Assembly: GCF_042433895.1 (NCBI RefSeq) | Contig: NZ_JBHLUA010000002.1 | Location: forward strand, 124,001-188,000 | Source of the DNA: Mesonia maritima | GTDB lineage: Bacteria > Bacteroidota > Bacteroidia > Flavobacteriales > Flavobacteriaceae | Reading direction: 5' to 3' | DNA: 64,000 bases | Part shown: positions 34,522 to 41,755 of the stretch, one piece after another | How the letters are laid out: the number at the start of each line of letters is the position of its first letter | How positions within the stretch are numbered: position 1 is the first letter of the stretch | Notes under the pieces: generated by a model | What the model was told of the DNA's origin: nothing | Seen by the model: the letters and a program-made list of their open reading frames with translations, nothing else | Database searches by the model: none | Translations under genes and position numbers: made by a program

Positions 34522-35883
34522 TTATGATTTATTGTGTTTATTACTTGTAGTTTCCATTCCCATATGCATATTTCCTTCATCGTCTGTATGCGAAATCATA
34601 AAAAGGCGTTCCGCAACAATGATTAGAATAATCCCAATCGCTGCCACGATAAGCACCAATGGATCATTCAGGTATTTTATATAAAGAAAGGCCGTGAGTA
34701 CTGCGACATCCAGTATAATGGCAACCAAGGGGATAATTGGTTTAAAATCAACTTCTTTTTTAAGGTGCCTTACAAGCCCCCAATGAATAGCAATATCCAT
34801 AATGAGGTAGAAAATAGCGCCGATAGAAGCGATTCTTGTTAAATCAAATAGGACAGTTAGTAAAATAGCGAGTGAAACCGTGAATATAAGCGCAGGATTT
34901 TTAAAGTTCCCCATCCTTTTTAAAGACGGTACCTGTTTCATATTGCTGAGCATCGCTAACAAGCGTGATGATGAGAAAACACTAGCAATGACCCCAGATA
35001 CTGTGGCAATTATGGCAATGCCAATGGTAATCCAGGATCCCCATTCGCCAAAGACAGGTCTTGCTGCGGCCGCAAGGGCATAATCTTTTGCCGCAATAAC
35101 CTCAGGAATGCTTAAACCTCCGGCAACTGCCAAAGCGAGTGCTACATAGATGAGGGTACAGATAAGAATAGAAATAATAATGGATCGTCCTAGATTTTTA
35201 TGTGGGTTTTTAATATCTCCACCTTGGTTGGTGATAGTAGTAAACCCTTTGTAAGCGAGAATAGATAAGGCCAAAGCAGCCACAAAGGCGAATCCTTGCG
35301 GTAATGTTTCGGTATTTTGAGGGATATAGTTTCCGGTAATATCTGAAAAACCTGAAACTATAAGTCCGGCAATAGCCAATAATGCAATTCCCACAACCTT
35401 AATTATCGCCGTGAAGGTTGCAGTTGCACCTATAACTTTGTTGCCCAAAACATTCACTATATAAGCCGTTACTAGCAATACTATACCCAGTATTGACGCA
35501 TAACCGGCAAAATCTTCGGGGAACAACCGAAGGGTATAAGCTCCAAAGGTACCTGCAACAAGGCTTTCTGAAATTACCATAGAAACATACATCAGCAAAG
35601 AAAAGACACCGGTGGTGGTTCCCGGGCCATAGGACTTATCCAAAAACTTGACTACTCCTCCAGACGAAGGAAATGCGTTTGAAAACTTTACATAAGAGTA
35701 CGAACTAAAACCTACCACAATGGCTCCCGCTATAAATGCTATGGGGAATAAATCACCTACCAGTTCGGCTATCTGTCCCATAAGGACAAATATACCGGCA
35801 CCGATCATCACGCCGGTACCAAGGGATATAGAACCTATTAGGGAAAGCTTATCTTTTTTTTCTGTGGTATTTTCCATTTTCAA
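34522..35883 (-). CDS. APC-family amino acid/polyamine permease
   Basis: A 453-residue membrane transporter with about 12 hydrophobic helices. The first helix has the APC signature SLGTGVMIGAGIFVLMGQ, and helix 6 includes FAFVAALALSILAYKGFTTITNQGGDIKNPHKNLGRSI, typical of APC permeases. A His/Met-containing tail (SHTDDEGNMHMGMETTSNKHNKS region) could bind metal. Substrate unknown. It follows the NADH dehydrogenase gene by 1 bp, so translation is coupled. Confidence 0.88.
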   Translation of the reverse strand: MKMENTTEKKDKLSLIGSISLGTGVMIGAGIFVLMGQIAELVGDLFPIAFIAGAIVVGFSSYSYVKFSNAFPSSGGVVKFLDKSYGPGTTTGVFSLLMYVSMVISESLVAGTFGAYTLRLFPEDFAGYASILGIVLLVTAYIVNVLGNKVIGATATFTAIIKVVGIALLAIAGLIVSGFSDITGNYIPQNTETLPQGFAFVAALALSILAYKGFTTITNQGGDIKNPHKNLGRSIIISILICTLIYVALALAVAGGLSIPEVIAAKDYALAAAARPVFGEWGSWITIGIAIIATVSGVIASVFSSSRLLAMLSNMKQVPSLKRMGNFKNPALIFTVSLAILLTVLFDLTRIASIGAIFYLIMDIAIHWGLVRHLKKEVDFKPIIPLVAIILDVAVLTAFLYIKYLNDPLVLIVAAIGIILIIVAERLFMISHTDDEGNMHMGMETTSNKHNKS

Positions 35884-35884
35884 A

Positions 35885-37240
35885 TTATTTTTTCGTGTTA
35901 TTTACCGAAGATTTCGGTTTAAAGTTTCTAATAATCAGGCGGTTGCTCTTTTCATAAGAAAAGTAGCTTACCACCCAATTAAAACCAACCATTAATTTAT
36001 TTCTAAAACCGCTTATGGACATAAGGTGTACGATAGACCATAGCAACCAGGCGAAATAGCCAGAAAATTTGAATTTGCCCAAATCGGCTACTGCTTTACG
36101 TTTACCTACTGTGGCCAAGGAACCTTTGTCTTTATATTCAAAGGGTTTTATGGGATTGTTATTTATGATATTCAATATCGAATCCCCCAGGTATTTGCCT
36201 TGTTGAATAGCGGTTTGTGCTACTTGTGGATGTCCTTTTGGGGTATCTTTAGAAATAAGGGCTGCGATATCGCCTATGGCAAAAATATTTTCGTAACCTT
36301 CTACTTTTAAATTGGCATCGGTTTTAATACGATTTCCCCTGACTATGTGTTCTTCATCAATACCATTTGGAAATTGTCCTTTAACACCCGCCGTCCAGAT
36401 TAGGTTTTTGGCTAAAATGGTCTTGCCACTTTTGGTAGTGACTTCATTCCCATCATAATTGCTTACAGCTTCATTCAGCAGTACCTTTACATTCAAATCC
36501 TTCAAATATTTTAGGGTTTTCGAAGATGCTTTCTCAGACATTGTACTTAACAATTCATCAACGGCCTCTATTAAGTAAATATTCATAATGGAAGAAGGGT
36601 ATTCCGGATAATCCTTGGGAAGAATGAATTTACAAAATTCAGCCAAAGCTCCTGCCATCTCTACGCCAGCAGGACCACCACCAACAATTACAAAGTTGGT
36701 GAGTGCATCACGTTCTTTATTATCACAGGTAATAGCTGCCTGTTCCAAATTTTGCAGCATCATATGGCGAATGTTAAGGGAATCGCGAATGTCTTTCATC
36801 CCAAGACTGTGGGATTCTACTGAATCCATCCCAAAAAAATTGGTATTGGTGCCCGTTGCCAGGATTAGGTAATCATAATTAACATTTCCTTTGGAAGTTA
36901 TTAGGCTATTTGAAGAGGGTTGAATTTCCTCGACTTCAGCCAAGCGAAACAATACATTTTTATATCCATTGATTTGTTTCCTGAAGGGAAATACAATACT
37001 ATCGGGTTCCAGGGCACTGGTGGCCACCTGATAAAACAATGGTTGAAATTGATGAAAGTTGTTTTTATCGAACAGTACCACCTGCACCTCTTTGTGTTTC
37101 AGTTTTTCAACCATTGCTAAACCTGCAAACCCACCACCTATAATTACAACACGAGGTAAGTTGGAATCTGGAAGGCAGATTTCATCTGTTACCTTGCAAG
37201 CAGTTTCTGTTATTTTATTATTTGAGTGGTTGACATTCAT
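35885..37240 (-). CDS. ndh: Type II NADH dehydrogenase (NDH-2)
   Basis: A 451-residue FAD enzyme that passes electrons from NADH to quinone without pumping protons and without iron-sulfur clusters. FAD-binding VVIIGGGFAGLAMVEKL is near 31-47, followed by HQFQPLFYQVATS, which is characteristic of NDH-2. The NADH-binding VGGGPAGVEMAGAL is near 190, and the C-terminal amphipathic membrane region has YFAWLLWSIVHLMSISGFRNK. A leading stretch with Cys (TACKVTDEICLPDSN) precedes the FAD domain. It lies 34 bp after the Usp gene. Confidence 0.9.
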   Translation of the reverse strand: MNVNHSNNKITETACKVTDEICLPDSNLPRVVIIGGGFAGLAMVEKLKHKEVQVVLFDKNNFHQFQPLFYQVATSALEPDSIVFPFRKQINGYKNVLFRLAEVEEIQPSSNSLITSKGNVNYDYLILATGTNTNFFGMDSVESHSLGMKDIRDSLNIRHMMLQNLEQAAITCDNKERDALTNFVIVGGGPAGVEMAGALAEFCKFILPKDYPEYPSSIMNIYLIEAVDELLSTMSEKASSKTLKYLKDLNVKVLLNEAVSNYDGNEVTTKSGKTILAKNLIWTAGVKGQFPNGIDEEHIVRGNRIKTDANLKVEGYENIFAIGDIAALISKDTPKGHPQVAQTAIQQGKYLGDSILNIINNNPIKPFEYKDKGSLATVGKRKAVADLGKFKFSGYFAWLLWSIVHLMSISGFRNKLMVGFNWVVSYFSYEKSNRLIIRNFKPKSSVNNTKK

Positions 37241-37274
37241 ATTTAATTTTTATATCATTGGAATTAGCCATAGT

Positions 37275-37736
37275 TTATTTTGCGTCTTTGTCTTTTACAA
37301 TCATTACTGAACATTTGGCGTGCGTTGCTAAATATTGTGAAACAGAACCCAATAAAAGACGTGAAAATGCTCCTTGCCCTTGCGAACCCACTACAATTAA
37401 ATCGGTATCAAAAGATTCCGCTTTTTCTAAAATTTCTTTTTTAGGAAGGCCATTAACAACACTTGTGGTTATAGTAAGTGCCTTGTTTTCGGTCTTGATT
37501 TTATCGAAAGCTTCTGAAACGATTTTGTTTCCCAATTTTTTAGCGTTACTTCTAATTTCTTCTATGTAATTACCTATCCTGCCGCCCATAGTATGCAATC
37601 CCAGACCGGTTGTTTTAGGAACTTCATAAACATTTATAATATGAATTTCACTTTTTGAGGATGGGGTCATTTTTATAAGTTCGTGAATGGCTACTTTACT
37701 AAAATCTGAACCGTCTATGGCCAATATAATTTTCAT
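37275..37736 (-). CDS. Universal stress protein
   Basis: A 153-residue single UspA domain. The nucleotide-binding pattern VVGSQGQGAFSRLLLGSVSQ and MIVKDK end are complete, so it probably binds ATP. It lies between the AlbA_2 protein (49-bp gap, the largest of the whole run) and NDH-2. Likely expressed under the metal or redox stress that controls the operon. Confidence 0.9.
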   Translation of the reverse strand: MKIILAIDGSDFSKVAIHELIKMTPSSKSEIHIINVYEVPKTTGLGLHTMGGRIGNYIEEIRSNAKKLGNKIVSEAFDKIKTENKALTITTSVVNGLPKKEILEKAESFDTDLIVVGSQGQGAFSRLLLGSVSQYLATHAKCSVMIVKDKDAK

Positions 37737-37785
37737 AATTTGAATTTGTTATTAATTGAGATGTCCTATGCCTTATTGCATATAC

Positions 37786-38580
37786 TTATGCTTTTTGAGT
37801 TTTTAAATAATCCACTGTTTCCTTTACCGATAATGGATACGTAGCATTTCCTGTGCGTACATAAAAAGTGGTGTTTCCTTCATCATTCACATAAACCGGT
37901 TCGTTGGAAGGTTCGATATTCACTACGCACACATCTTTTTCATTAATACTGTAGAATGAAATATGGTTGCTGAAACAAGCCTCGTGACTCAATTGCGTAG
38001 AAATAATCCTGAACACCTCACGTTCATACCCATCCCTGTTTTTGTGCTTTAGGGTTTTATAATCTTTTTCCAACCCCAAAACATTTCCGTCGTCATCAAC
38101 ACCAATTATTAATTTTCCACCTTTTGCGTTCATAAACCCTGTGATGGTTTTGGCTATGATAACTTCTAAGTCGCGATTGGTTGTTTTGCGGTAATAATCA
38201 TAACGTATGGAAGACTTAAATTCTACCCGTTCATTTTCGCCAGCTTGAATTAATTCTTCAATGTCACGAACAAGCAGCCGCTGTTGCGTGCCTATAAGCT
38301 CATTTTTCTTTTTAAGGTTTATCCAGAACAAACCAGAAACTATTCCCAAGAAACCTCCCAATAAAGTTAATAGGCCGCCCATTCCCCGCATATCGAAAGT
38401 AAAGGACTCTAAAAAACGTTGTTTTAAAACTTCTTGGAACAAGGAAAATGAAAAAGCTGTCTCGCTAAATTCAAACCAATAAAGCACCATTGTAAAGGGG
38501 TGTACCAGGAAATAAAAAATGCCTGCACCCAATAGAAAATGAATTAAAATGATCTTAATTTTCGCCATAACTTTTTTCAA
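37786..38580 (-). CDS. Membrane-anchored AlbA_2 (Schlafen-like) protein
   Basis: A 264-residue protein with two N-terminal membrane helices (about 9-33 and 68-88), then an AlbA_2/Schlafen-type domain (about 105-264): ENERVEFKSSIR, the FMNAKGGKLIIGVDDDGNVLGLEKD block and FYVRTGNATYPL. AlbA_2 proteins bind or process nucleic acids or nucleotides and are often stress or defence regulators. The membrane anchor is less usual. It might sense envelope stress for this operon; that is inference. It is 11 bp after the DUF5676 gene. Confidence 0.8.
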   Translation of the reverse strand: MKKVMAKIKIILIHFLLGAGIFYFLVHPFTMVLYWFEFSETAFSFSLFQEVLKQRFLESFTFDMRGMGGLLTLLGGFLGIVSGLFWINLKKKNELIGTQQRLLVRDIEELIQAGENERVEFKSSIRYDYYRKTTNRDLEVIIAKTITGFMNAKGGKLIIGVDDDGNVLGLEKDYKTLKHKNRDGYEREVFRIISTQLSHEACFSNHISFYSINEKDVCVVNIEPSNEPVYVNDEGNTTFYVRTGNATYPLSVKETVDYLKTQKA

Positions 38581-38591
38581 CTTTCACAATT

Positions 38592-38867
38592 TTATTTGTT
38601 TTTAATTTGAGCATTGTAAAAAGCAGCGATGCACGCGCCAATAAGCCATCCTAAAATAAAAATCTGTATGATACCAATAAGTGCTTCCGATAAGGGTACG
38701 TCCATCCTAATAATAGTGGTAACATCCAATCCGTGCGCAAGGCTATTAAAAAATGTTATGGATCCTTCCTGTCCCGCTGTAGCCATCACGATCATACAGC
38801 CCAGATATATCAAGGCTCCTGTTAGACCAAGAGCAAAACCGAATTTTTTTACGTTTAATCGATACAT
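38592..38867 (-). CDS. DUF5676 family membrane protein
   Basis: A 91-residue protein with two membrane helices (about 9-30 and 60-84) and a loop with NSLAHGLDVTTIIRMDVPL. This matches small bacterial inner-membrane proteins of the DUF5676 type that commonly accompany copper genes. No metal-binding cysteines apart from one in each helix. Function unknown. Confidence 0.7.
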   Translation of the reverse strand: MYRLNVKKFGFALGLTGALIYLGCMIVMATAGQEGSITFFNSLAHGLDVTTIIRMDVPLSEALIGIIQIFILGWLIGACIAAFYNAQIKNK

Positions 38868-38885
38868 AATTTGTGTGTTTTAAGA

Positions 38886-39104
38886 TTAGTTATCTGAGTT
38901 TAGTAAATTCTTGGATTCTTCAAATTCTTCCTTTGAAATTTCGCCCTTGGCAAACCTCTTCTTTAGGATGTCCAAAGGCTTTTCTTCTTTTGTTCTTTGG
39001 TATGGAATATCGGTTGGGATAAAGAAAATCCAAATGATTAAGGCCAACCAGATAAACCACCAAATGAGGTGCATACCTCCGAAACTTCCGTCATAAAAGT
39101 GCAT
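38886..39104 (-). CDS. SHOCT-domain small membrane protein
   Basis: A 72-residue protein with one membrane helix (about 12-28) and a C-terminal SHOCT motif (LDILKKRFAKGEISKEEFEESKNLL). SHOCT proteins appear as oligomerization or regulatory partners, and this type is frequent near copper-efflux genes. A second one is at 49693. Spaced 17-18 bp from both neighbours. Confidence 0.8.
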   Translation of the reverse strand: MHFYDGSFGGMHLIWWFIWLALIIWIFFIPTDIPYQRTKEEKPLDILKKRFAKGEISKEEFEESKNLLNSDN

Positions 39105-39121
39105 AATTTTTAATTTTAAGG

Positions 39122-39340
39122 TTACTTTTCTATTTCCTCAATTGTATAGCCCTCAATAGTATTGAGTTGCTTTTGTAGTTCATCCACCGAAAGAGCTTCT
39201 TTCATTGTTATAAGTGTAGCTCCTTTTGGTGCCAAAAAAATCTCTGCTTTTTCGATGGCGGGATGCTCTTCCAAGGTCTTTTTGACCCTTGCCACACATC
39301 CAGCACAACTGATTCCGTTTATTTGAAATTTTTGTTTCAT
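39122..39340 (-). CDS. Heavy-metal-associated (HMA) metallochaperone
   Basis: A 72-residue HMA domain with GISCAGC, so CxxC (Cys12, Cys15) binds Cu(I) or a similar soft metal. It should deliver metal to the exporters, probably the copB ATPase encoded in the same run. The end GYTIEEIEK is slightly unusual. A second stand-alone chaperone is at 59949. Confidence 0.88.
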   Translation of the reverse strand: MKQKFQINGISCAGCVARVKKTLEEHPAIEKAEIFLAPKGATLITMKEALSVDELQKQLNTIEGYTIEEIEK

Positions 39341-39352
39341 TAGGTTTAGTTT

Positions 39353-39577
39353 CTAGTGATGTTGATTTTCTTTTTTGTTTTTCTTTTTTAATCTCTCATC
39401 GGATAACCCGTGAGTATGGTTCCCGTGCCGCATTGGCATTAGCAAGTGTATGGCGAACATTATTATGATAAATGTAAATAGCCAAGTGCCGCCACCAATT
39501 CCAATAGAGGGTGCTAAAAAAATGAATAAAAGTGGGAGTCCGCAACCGAGGACCATCCATAACCAGTGATTTTTCAT
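39353..39577 (-). CDS. DUF2933 small membrane protein
   Basis: A 74-residue protein with two hydrophobic helices (about 5-24 and 30-48), then a His/Met-rich segment (HLLMPMRHGNHTHGLSDE) and a Lys/Asn-rich tail ending in HH. It matches the DUF2933 pattern seen in metal-resistance loci; the His/Met stretch could bind copper. First gene of the long operon; promoter expected in 39578-39747. Confidence 0.75.
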   Translation of the reverse strand: MKNHWLWMVLGCGLPLLFIFLAPSIGIGGGTWLFTFIIIMFAIHLLMPMRHGNHTHGLSDERLKKKNKKENQHH

Positions 39578-39628
39578 TGTTTTGTTTTTTTTGAATTAAT
39601 ATTTATTGCCCCTTACTTACAAGACCTG

Positions 39629-39690
39629 AACAGGCTTATGAGATAATTGGGGGGTTATCAACAAGCCGTGAGGAGATGTCCAGGCTTAAA
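39629..39690. promoter_or_regulatory. Direct repeats before the metal/metabolic operon
   Basis: CAGGCTTA occurs at 39631-39638 and 39681-39688, exactly 50 bp apart (about five helical turns), in the 170-bp gap upstream of the 21-gene run. AraC-type regulators bind direct repeats, and an AraC-type gene lies directly upstream. The core AGCCTGTT recurs at 40440-40447 and, before copA, at 57618-57625. Candidate operator; an 8-mer could recur by chance. Confidence 0.3.
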
Positions 39691-39747
39691 ATGAATGTGA
39701 ATCTACCTGCTTTTAAAGTATTTCATCTGCATAACTTTCGTTGTTAT

Positions 39748-40329
39748 CTATAAAATTTCGTCGTAAAAATTACGCTTCCAATTTTCCGTGTTTTTGTAGT
39801 CTGTCATACTCATACCCACTACTTCTTTAAACTGTCTTGACAAGTGGTTAACACTACTATAATCTAACAAGTGACCTATGTCTGAAAAAGAATGTCGTTT
39901 TAACTGAATGAGTTCCTTTACCTTTTCTATTTTCAGTTTTATAAAGTATTTTTCAATTGTTGTATTTTCATTTTTAGAAAATAGCTTACTCAATATTTTA
40001 TAATCCCTGTGAAGAATAGAAGACAAGTGTTCTGAAGTATTCATTTTTAAATGAAGTGGTAGCTGAGTAAGCAGTTCGATTAGGATAATTTTTACTTTTT
40101 CAACCAACATTTCCTCTTCACTTTGTACTATTTCAAAATCATTGGAATGGAGCACTTTAGTCACAGCATCAGTAATATCCGTATCCGTTTTGCTGGAAGC
40201 TTCCACTAATAATTTGCCCAATTCCAAAGAGAGCACAATTACCCCAAGCTCTTCAAGTTCTTGTTTTATAACTTTTAGGCAGCGGCTACATACCATATTC
40301 TTTATCCAGAATTCTTTCTGTAAATCCAT
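39748..40329 (-). CDS. AraC-family regulator with CxxC metal-binding-like N-terminus (copy 1)
   Basis: A 193-residue regulator. The N-terminal 70 residues resemble an HMA fold with IKNMVCSRC (Cys14, Cys17), and the C-terminal 100 residues are an AraC HTH (SILHRDYKILSKLFSKNEN, then FSDIGHLLDYSSVNHLSRQFKEVVGMSMTDYK). Inference: metal bound at CxxC directly controls DNA binding. Two more such genes are at 46758 and 56993. It is located 170 bp upstream of the copper/metabolic operon in the same direction, so it may control it. Confidence 0.8.
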   Translation of the reverse strand: MDLQKEFWIKNMVCSRCLKVIKQELEELGVIVLSLELGKLLVEASSKTDTDITDAVTKVLHSNDFEIVQSEEEMLVEKVKIILIELLTQLPLHLKMNTSEHLSSILHRDYKILSKLFSKNENTTIEKYFIKLKIEKVKELIQLKRHSFSDIGHLLDYSSVNHLSRQFKEVVGMSMTDYKNTENWKRNFYDEIL

Positions 40330-40508
40330 AGTATTATTTATTTACTGTTAGAAAATTTTTATCTAACAAAGGTTTATAATTTGCTCTTTTGCAAATAGTT
40401 GAGAGTGTGGCGTGCTCAGGAATGAGCGCACCAATTGTTAGCCTGTTCTTAGTACCGGCTAATACGGGAAATGTAGGTTATTTGAAAAAGAACCCACTTA
40501 GAAAGAAA

Positions 40509-40925
40509 TCAAATTAAATATACCTCGTGGAGTACCTGAAAGTCTTTTGGTATGAGGGGTGGATCATAATTTAAAAAAGGGACGATATTTTGCTCAAGTC
40601 CCTCGAATAGATTTACGTAAGCGTAAAAAAATGTGTGCAGGAAAACCAGATTTTGATTTTCCATTTCAAATGAAGTTTTTTGAAAGTTATCGCTACCTTC
40701 TTTTACAAAAGATTTATTATCACAACAACCTTTTTTTTCAAAAGAACATTCTTTCAAAGAATTGGTTTGACCCTTAATCGCGTTATCACAAACCTGAGCT
40801 TTAGCAAAAACAGCCATATCCACAAGCTTATTACAGCAGAAATGCATATTCACAGTAAAGGACGACGAAGCGAACATTACTGCAAATACTAAAGAGATAG
40901 CTATTATTTTATTAAAACTTTGCAC
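40509..40925 (-). CDS. HYC_CC_PP family secreted protein (copy 1)
   Basis: A 138-residue secreted protein (signal peptide about 1-24). Family marks are the early H-x-C (MHFCCN), a central CC (KGCCDN) and the late PP (NYDPPLIPKDFQVLHEVYLI). The cysteines and His suggest periplasmic metal binding, but function is not established. It is divergent from a 138-residue paralogue at 41204, sharing the 278-bp promoter region. Confidence 0.78.
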   Translation of the reverse strand: MQSFNKIIAISLVFAVMFASSSFTVNMHFCCNKLVDMAVFAKAQVCDNAIKGQTNSLKECSFEKKGCCDNKSFVKEGSDNFQKTSFEMENQNLVFLHTFFYAYVNLFEGLEQNIVPFLNYDPPLIPKDFQVLHEVYLI

Positions 40926-41188
40926 AATACGAATATAAAAAAAATTAACAAATGTTAACTATTTTTTTGGTCTATTTTTCTTAGTAGAAGATTATTATAA
41001 AAATTTTTTAAACCTTATTTTTTCCAAACGTAATGGAAAAAAGACAACTGAAATATGATATTTGTCATAATTTAAAAAGTCTAATCCTTTTATTTTTGTC
41101 GAAAATAAAAAAGGAAATAAAACTCTTTAAAAGTTTATTTTAACCGAAATAAAAAATTAGTAATATCTTTATATATTATTGTTTTTTA

Positions 41189-41196
41189 TATCTTTG
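41189..41196 (+). promoter_or_regulatory. Bacteroidetes -7 promoter box, short-leader transcript
   Basis: TATCTTTG matches the Bacteroidetes -7 consensus TAnnTTTG. It ends 7 bp before the ATG at 41204, so the transcript would start at or next to the start codon (leaderless). No clear -33 element was found. Confidence 0.5.
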
Positions 41197-41203
41197 CAGA
41201 ATT

Positions 41204-41620
41204 ATGAAATCATTTTTCCATAAAATATTATCTATTGCCTTGGCGAGCTTAGTGTTTTTTACCACTATGTCGTTCACGGTGGATATTCATTATTGTGGAG
41301 ATTCTTTGGTTGACTTTGCTTTATTTCATAATGCGCAGACCTGCGGAATGGAGAATCAGCCATCCCAAAAAAGTTGTGAGGAAGGTTTCTCGGAAAAACC
41401 TTGTTGTTCAGATACTCAAATAGTGGTTGAAGGTCAAGATGATTTAAACTCATCTTTCACAAAATTATCTTTTGAGCAACAAGCCTTTGTTGCTACTTTC
41501 TTTTATACCTATTTTAATCTTTTTGATGGACTGGATAAGAATATTGTTCCATTTAGAGATTATACACCTCCCAACCTCATAAGGGACGTACAGAAGCTAC
41601 ACGAAACGTATTTAATTTGA
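41204..41620 (+). CDS. HYC_CC_PP family secreted protein (copy 2)
   Basis: A 138-residue paralogue of the 40509 product. It has a signal peptide (about 1-25), HYC (residues 29-31), CC in KPCCSD, and the closing TPPNLIRDVQKLHETYLI. Both keep the YxYFNLFxGLxxNIVPF segment, so the pair arose by duplication. Likely a periplasmic copper-related protein. First + strand gene of the Cus region, with a leaderless-type promoter, 135 bp before cusA. Confidence 0.8.
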   Translation: MKSFFHKILSIALASLVFFTTMSFTVDIHYCGDSLVDFALFHNAQTCGMENQPSQKSCEEGFSEKPCCSDTQIVVEGQDDLNSSFTKLSFEQQAFVATFFYTYFNLFDGLDKNIVPFRDYTPPNLIRDVQKLHETYLI

Positions 41621-41630
41621 TTTTAAACAG

Positions 41631-41650
41631 TTTCCGATAATTATCGGAAA
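41631..41650. repeat. Perfect 20-bp palindrome upstream of cusA
   Basis: TTTCCGATAA followed directly by its reverse complement, 10 bp after the HYC_CC_PP stop and 106 bp before cusA. No T-run follows. A second, smaller stem (CTGATA-C-TATCAG) is at 41704-41716. It could be an intrinsic transcript end, a dimeric-repressor site, or a chromosomal repetitive palindrome. Confidence 0.5.
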
Positions 41651-41755
41651 GATTTGCCCTATGGTTACCTCCATTTTGGGCTCATTTTGTTGTGTTTAAT
41701 TTTCTGATACTATCAGGATTTTATTCGATGTATAACTGTTTAAATATCAATAAAT

